In this document: positions 23,129 through 25,505 of the stretch, piece after piece
Position numbering within the stretch: position 1 is the stretch's first letter
Layout of the letters: every line of letters begins with the position of its first letter
Source of the DNA: a virus
Virus record (IMG/VR): IMGVR_UViG_3300018080_000553
Coordinates: 1-25,505 of that record
Strand: one strand, 5' to 3'
Length of the DNA: 25,505 nt
Notes under the pieces: generated by a model
Database searches by the model: none
The model's input: only the letters and a program-made list of their open reading frames with translations
What the model was told of the DNA's origin: nothing
Made by a program: the position numbers and the translations under genes

Positions 23129-23872
23129 ATGGCTGTTAACTTAACTCTTTCTAAAACATTATCGGGCGCGGCGGTGACAGACGCGCTTGCAGGTGGTGGC
23201 AGTGGTGTCGATCTTGGCGCTGTTAACAACGGTGAGTACGTGCCAATCATTAATCAATCTGCGAACACAGGATGGCAAAGCCTCTACATTAGGCATGACG
23301 CGGTAGTTGACCCAATCACAGACGTGGGTACGTTTATTTCTGAATACAGTCAGACGTATGGTGGCGCAAACACGGCAGCTGGTGACTACACGACTATGAA
23401 AAGCAAGGGAAACGCGTCGGACAACTCTGCGAATAATGCTACTGGACTTAGTGGCGGCCTTCGCATCGAGCATGACGCCGATTTAGGCGCGACACTTGGA
23501 GCGAGTGCTTTCGACGGTAGCCGCGCTCAAGTAAATATTTATGGTGACAACAACACTGACGGCATCGACCTTGCCAGTGCTTTTGATCTTCATGTTGACG
23601 CTATGATTTACGATTCTAACGCGCATGGATCTGCTGGCACACCAGTTGATGCTACGTCTCCAGAGACTGGCAAGATTGGTAAAGACGGTGACAGTGTTCT
23701 TGGTGACCACGCTCTTGTAAAACTTAGGTATTACCTTGAGTCAGCAGCTCCAGATGGCGGGATCATACAGTGGGACTGGGTGATCAAGTACAGTTTTACG
23801 GCGGCTTTAGTTGGAGCGTTATCAAGTACATTACTCAAACTTGTTGGTGTAGCAAGTATCCTTTCAGTATAA
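23129..23872 (+). CDS. tail protein with hydrophobic C-terminus
   Basis: A 247-residue protein with AGGAG at 23118-23122. The N-terminal 220 residues are Asp/Gly/Thr-rich and beta-like (for example LRIEHDADLGATLGASAFDG, HVDAMIYDSNAHG). The last 23 residues (from about 225) form a hydrophobic stretch rich in L, V, A and S, ending at ILSV. Such a C-terminal segment could be buried in a trimer or act as a membrane anchor. Placed between the hub and fibre genes, it is probably a minor tail protein. No family is recognised. Confidence 0.65.
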   Translation: MAVNLTLSKTLSGAAVTDALAGGGSGVDLGAVNNGEYVPIINQSANTGWQSLYIRHDAVVDPITDVGTFISEYSQTYGGANTAAGDYTTMKSKGNASDNSANNATGLSGGLRIEHDADLGATLGASAFDGSRAQVNIYGDNNTDGIDLASAFDLHVDAMIYDSNAHGSAGTPVDATSPETGKIGKDGDSVLGDHALVKLRYYLESAAPDGGIIQWDWVIKYSFTAALVGALSSTLLKLVGVASILSV

Positions 23873-23884
23873 ACGAGGAATAAA

Positions 23885-24313
23885 ATGGCACAAATACAAA
23901 GAGACTATTACCGGCTACGTTGGCGCTTCGATTTTGCAGACAAACCAACTAAGTATGGGCTTTGGAATCTTGCTAGCAAGAATCCTTCCGATCAAGCTTG
24001 TTACGTCGATAAAACCGGGCTTGTACGAGCTTCGATAGAGGGTGAGAATGTTAGAACCTACGAGCTAAAAACTTTCTTTGAATGTGACGGCCATGATTAT
24101 GTCACGTGCAAGGGAGAGGCTTTTGTTCGTGTTTCAAACATCCTTGGGTTTAATGGCAAGCATCAGCCACGGGTCAATATAAGCGGAGTCAGTTTTATCA
24201 CTCGTGATAAGCGGGTTACTGTCCACTGTAATGGAGATGTTGAGTCTCGGGACTTAACTGAGGAAGAGAAGAAATTTAAACTTGAAGAGCACACGCTCGG
24301 AAGTGGGAGATAA
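23885..24313 (+). CDS. unknown small tail-region protein
   Basis: A 142-residue protein with GAGGAA at 23875-23880. It begins QRDYYRLRWRFDFADKP and has a beta-like centre (VRVSNILGF, RVNISGVSFITRDKRVTVHC), with four Cys spread through it and a charged tail (LTEEEKKFKLEEH). It follows the previous gene by 12 bases and precedes the fibre gene by four. No family is recognised. A tail-tip accessory role is suggested only by context. Confidence 0.7.
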   Translation: MAQIQRDYYRLRWRFDFADKPTKYGLWNLASKNPSDQACYVDKTGLVRASIEGENVRTYELKTFFECDGHDYVTCKGEAFVRVSNILGFNGKHQPRVNISGVSFITRDKRVTVHCNGDVESRDLTEEEKKFKLEEHTLGSGR

Positions 24314-24317
24314 TGAA

Positions 24318-25505
24318 ATGAGAACATTGTTTAAAGTCCTTTTTCTAACCCTGGTGTGTGGCCTTTTAACCGCGCATACAACAACGACAACGATTAGTCG
24401 GTCTAATCTTGCGCATCCAGACCTTGGCTATGACGGTGGCGCGGGTCTTCATACAACAATGGAGACGCTTTATAACAAGCTAGGTGATAACGCCAACTCT
24501 CGTTTTCAACAGTACACTGCTGTTGCAGACAGCACGGTGTCTTCATACGTACATAATTTTGGCGTGGCTTTCACTGAAGTACGGGTTTACATCTACACTG
24601 GAAGCGGCGATAACCTAGTACGCGTGGACAACCCGACAGGAAACGGCTGGGGCATCGCTGCAAACGGCGTGGCACCTAAAACAACGATAGACGTAACGAC
24701 GCCGTCAAGTGGGGGCCCTCACACGTTTGTTTTTGTGGCCATCCATGGGGATATTAGTCTTACTGATGATGTTACTGGAGTGTTAAGAGTATCAGACGGC
24801 GGCACCGGATCTACAACGTCGGCAACGGCGGCTGATGCCCTTGGCGTTGGTGCCACTGATGCTACCGAATTTGCATCGACAAAATTATCTGGTTTAGCTG
24901 GTGCTGGTTTTCTTGAGTTAAAAGATCAGAGCAGCGAGCCAAGCTCCCCCGCTGGAACAGACGATTTAAAAGTGTTTGTAGAGGACAAAGTAGTTTATAC
25001 AAAAGACAGTAACGGGGTTGTAGTTCCTCTTGGTTCTGGTAGCGGTGCTGGTGAAGTAAACTACATTTTAAATCCAGATGCAGCTGTTGATCTTACAGGA
25101 TGGAGCGCTTCAGGCGCGGGTGTTACTGTTACACGCACGACAACAGCAAGTGAGTTACCCCGTGAACCATTAACAGATACTGCAATCAAAATAACTCTGG
25201 TATCTGGCACTACAGATTATGCGAAATATTGTTTTCAAATTGGCGATTCTGATAAAAATAAAGCTCTGAAAATTCAAGCTGCAAAGCTTGTTTCTAGCTA
25301 CGCAGATGGCGACGCCGTTGCAGAAATCTATTCGAATGATACAGCCGACTGCGCCGGGTCATACACACAAGAAAACATAATGGGATACGACGATGACATA
25401 GCCGATATCAATGCAAGCAATGACGTGATGTTTTTTACTTGGCTCTCGACTGACTCAGATTGGTACGAGCTAAGAGTAAGGCGTACGGCTGGCACTGGAT
25501 TTTTA
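24318..25505 (+). CDS. tail fibre or receptor-binding protein, N-terminal part, with signal peptide
   Basis: The frame opens at ATG 24318 (GGGAGA at 24305-24310) and runs to the edge without a stop, giving 396 residues. The N-terminus is a signal-peptide-like segment (MRTLFKVLFLTLVCGLLTA, likely cleaved after residue 19). It continues with beta-rich regions, the fibre motif SDGGTGSTTSATAADALG (near residue 170), EPSSPAGTDDLKVFVEDKVV, and a WSASGAGVTVTRTT stretch typical of carbohydrate-binding modules. GGTG motifs of this kind are known from tail fibres. A signal peptide on a cytoplasmically assembled fibre is unexpected, and export or membrane association would need to be explained. Confidence 0.75.
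   Translation, partial: MRTLFKVLFLTLVCGLLTAHTTTTTISRSNLAHPDLGYDGGAGLHTTMETLYNKLGDNANSRFQQYTAVADSTVSSYVHNFGVAFTEVRVYIYTGSGDNLVRVDNPTGNGWGIAANGVAPKTTIDVTTPSSGGPHTFVFVAIHGDISLTDDVTGVLRVSDGGTGSTTSATAADALGVGATDATEFASTKLSGLAGAGFLELKDQSSEPSSPAGTDDLKVFVEDKVVYTKDSNGVVVPLGSGSGAGEVNYILNPDAAVDLTGWSASGAGVTVTRTTTASELPREPLTDTAIKITLVSGTTDYAKYCFQIGDSDKNKALKIQAAKLVSSYADGDAVAEIYSNDTADCAGSYTQENIMGYDDDIADINASNDVMFFTWLSTDSDWYELRVRRTAGTGFL

Overview
The window is part of a tailed double-stranded DNA phage or prophage genome, read left to right. Every convincing gene is on the + strand. It holds a nearly complete head and tail module in the usual siphovirus order. The head genes run terminase, portal, protease/scaffold, capsid, connectors. 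The tail genes run tail terminator, tail tube, tail chaperones, tape measure, tail tip, fibre. There is no contractile sheath gene, and the tape measure is long (about 1565 residues), so a long, non-contractile tail is expected. The host cannot be named from the sequence. Strong AGGAG ribosome sites and classical Sec signal peptides on four products suggest a bacterial host, probably Gram-negative.

Layout. Positions 1-656 hold the tail of one gene and two small early-type genes (a one-pass membrane protein and a CxxC...CxxC zinc-ribbon-like protein). Positions 657-1419 are non-coding apart from a doubtful 37-codon frame. This stretch is packed with GTGTCACA half-sites in both orientations, palindromes and AT-rich repeats, and looks like a control or origin region. 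Positions 1420-2329 carry an unknown protein, a ribbon-helix-helix candidate and a small exported protein. Positions 2337-9369 are the packaging and head genes: TerS, TerL, a portal fused to a MuF domain, a protease fused to a scaffold with a probable internal scaffold start, and the major capsid protein, closed by a terminator at 9394-9430. Positions 9445-11464 hold the connector and tail-completion genes. Positions 11474-12627 hold two related secreted Cys-motif proteins. Positions 12666-14267 encode the tail tube, followed by a terminator at 14311-14347. Positions 14390-15279 encode the tail chaperones, joined by a textbook -1 frameshift site (A AAA AAC at 14860-14866). Positions 15290-23111 encode the tape measure, a GMQ-repeat distal tail protein and a tail hub protein. 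Positions 23129-25505 encode further tail proteins and a fibre that runs off the window.

How it works together. TerS and TerL package DNA through the portal into a HK97-fold shell built on the scaffold and matured by the protease. The connectors close the head. The chaperone pair loads tube subunits on the tape measure. The distal, hub and fibre proteins form the tip. The most unusual points are four structural-region proteins with Sec signal peptides, two of them sharing a CND...CxxCxxC pattern that could form disulfides outside the cytoplasm; a distal tail protein built on eleven GMQ repeats of about 14 residues; and the dense operator-like array upstream of the packaging genes.
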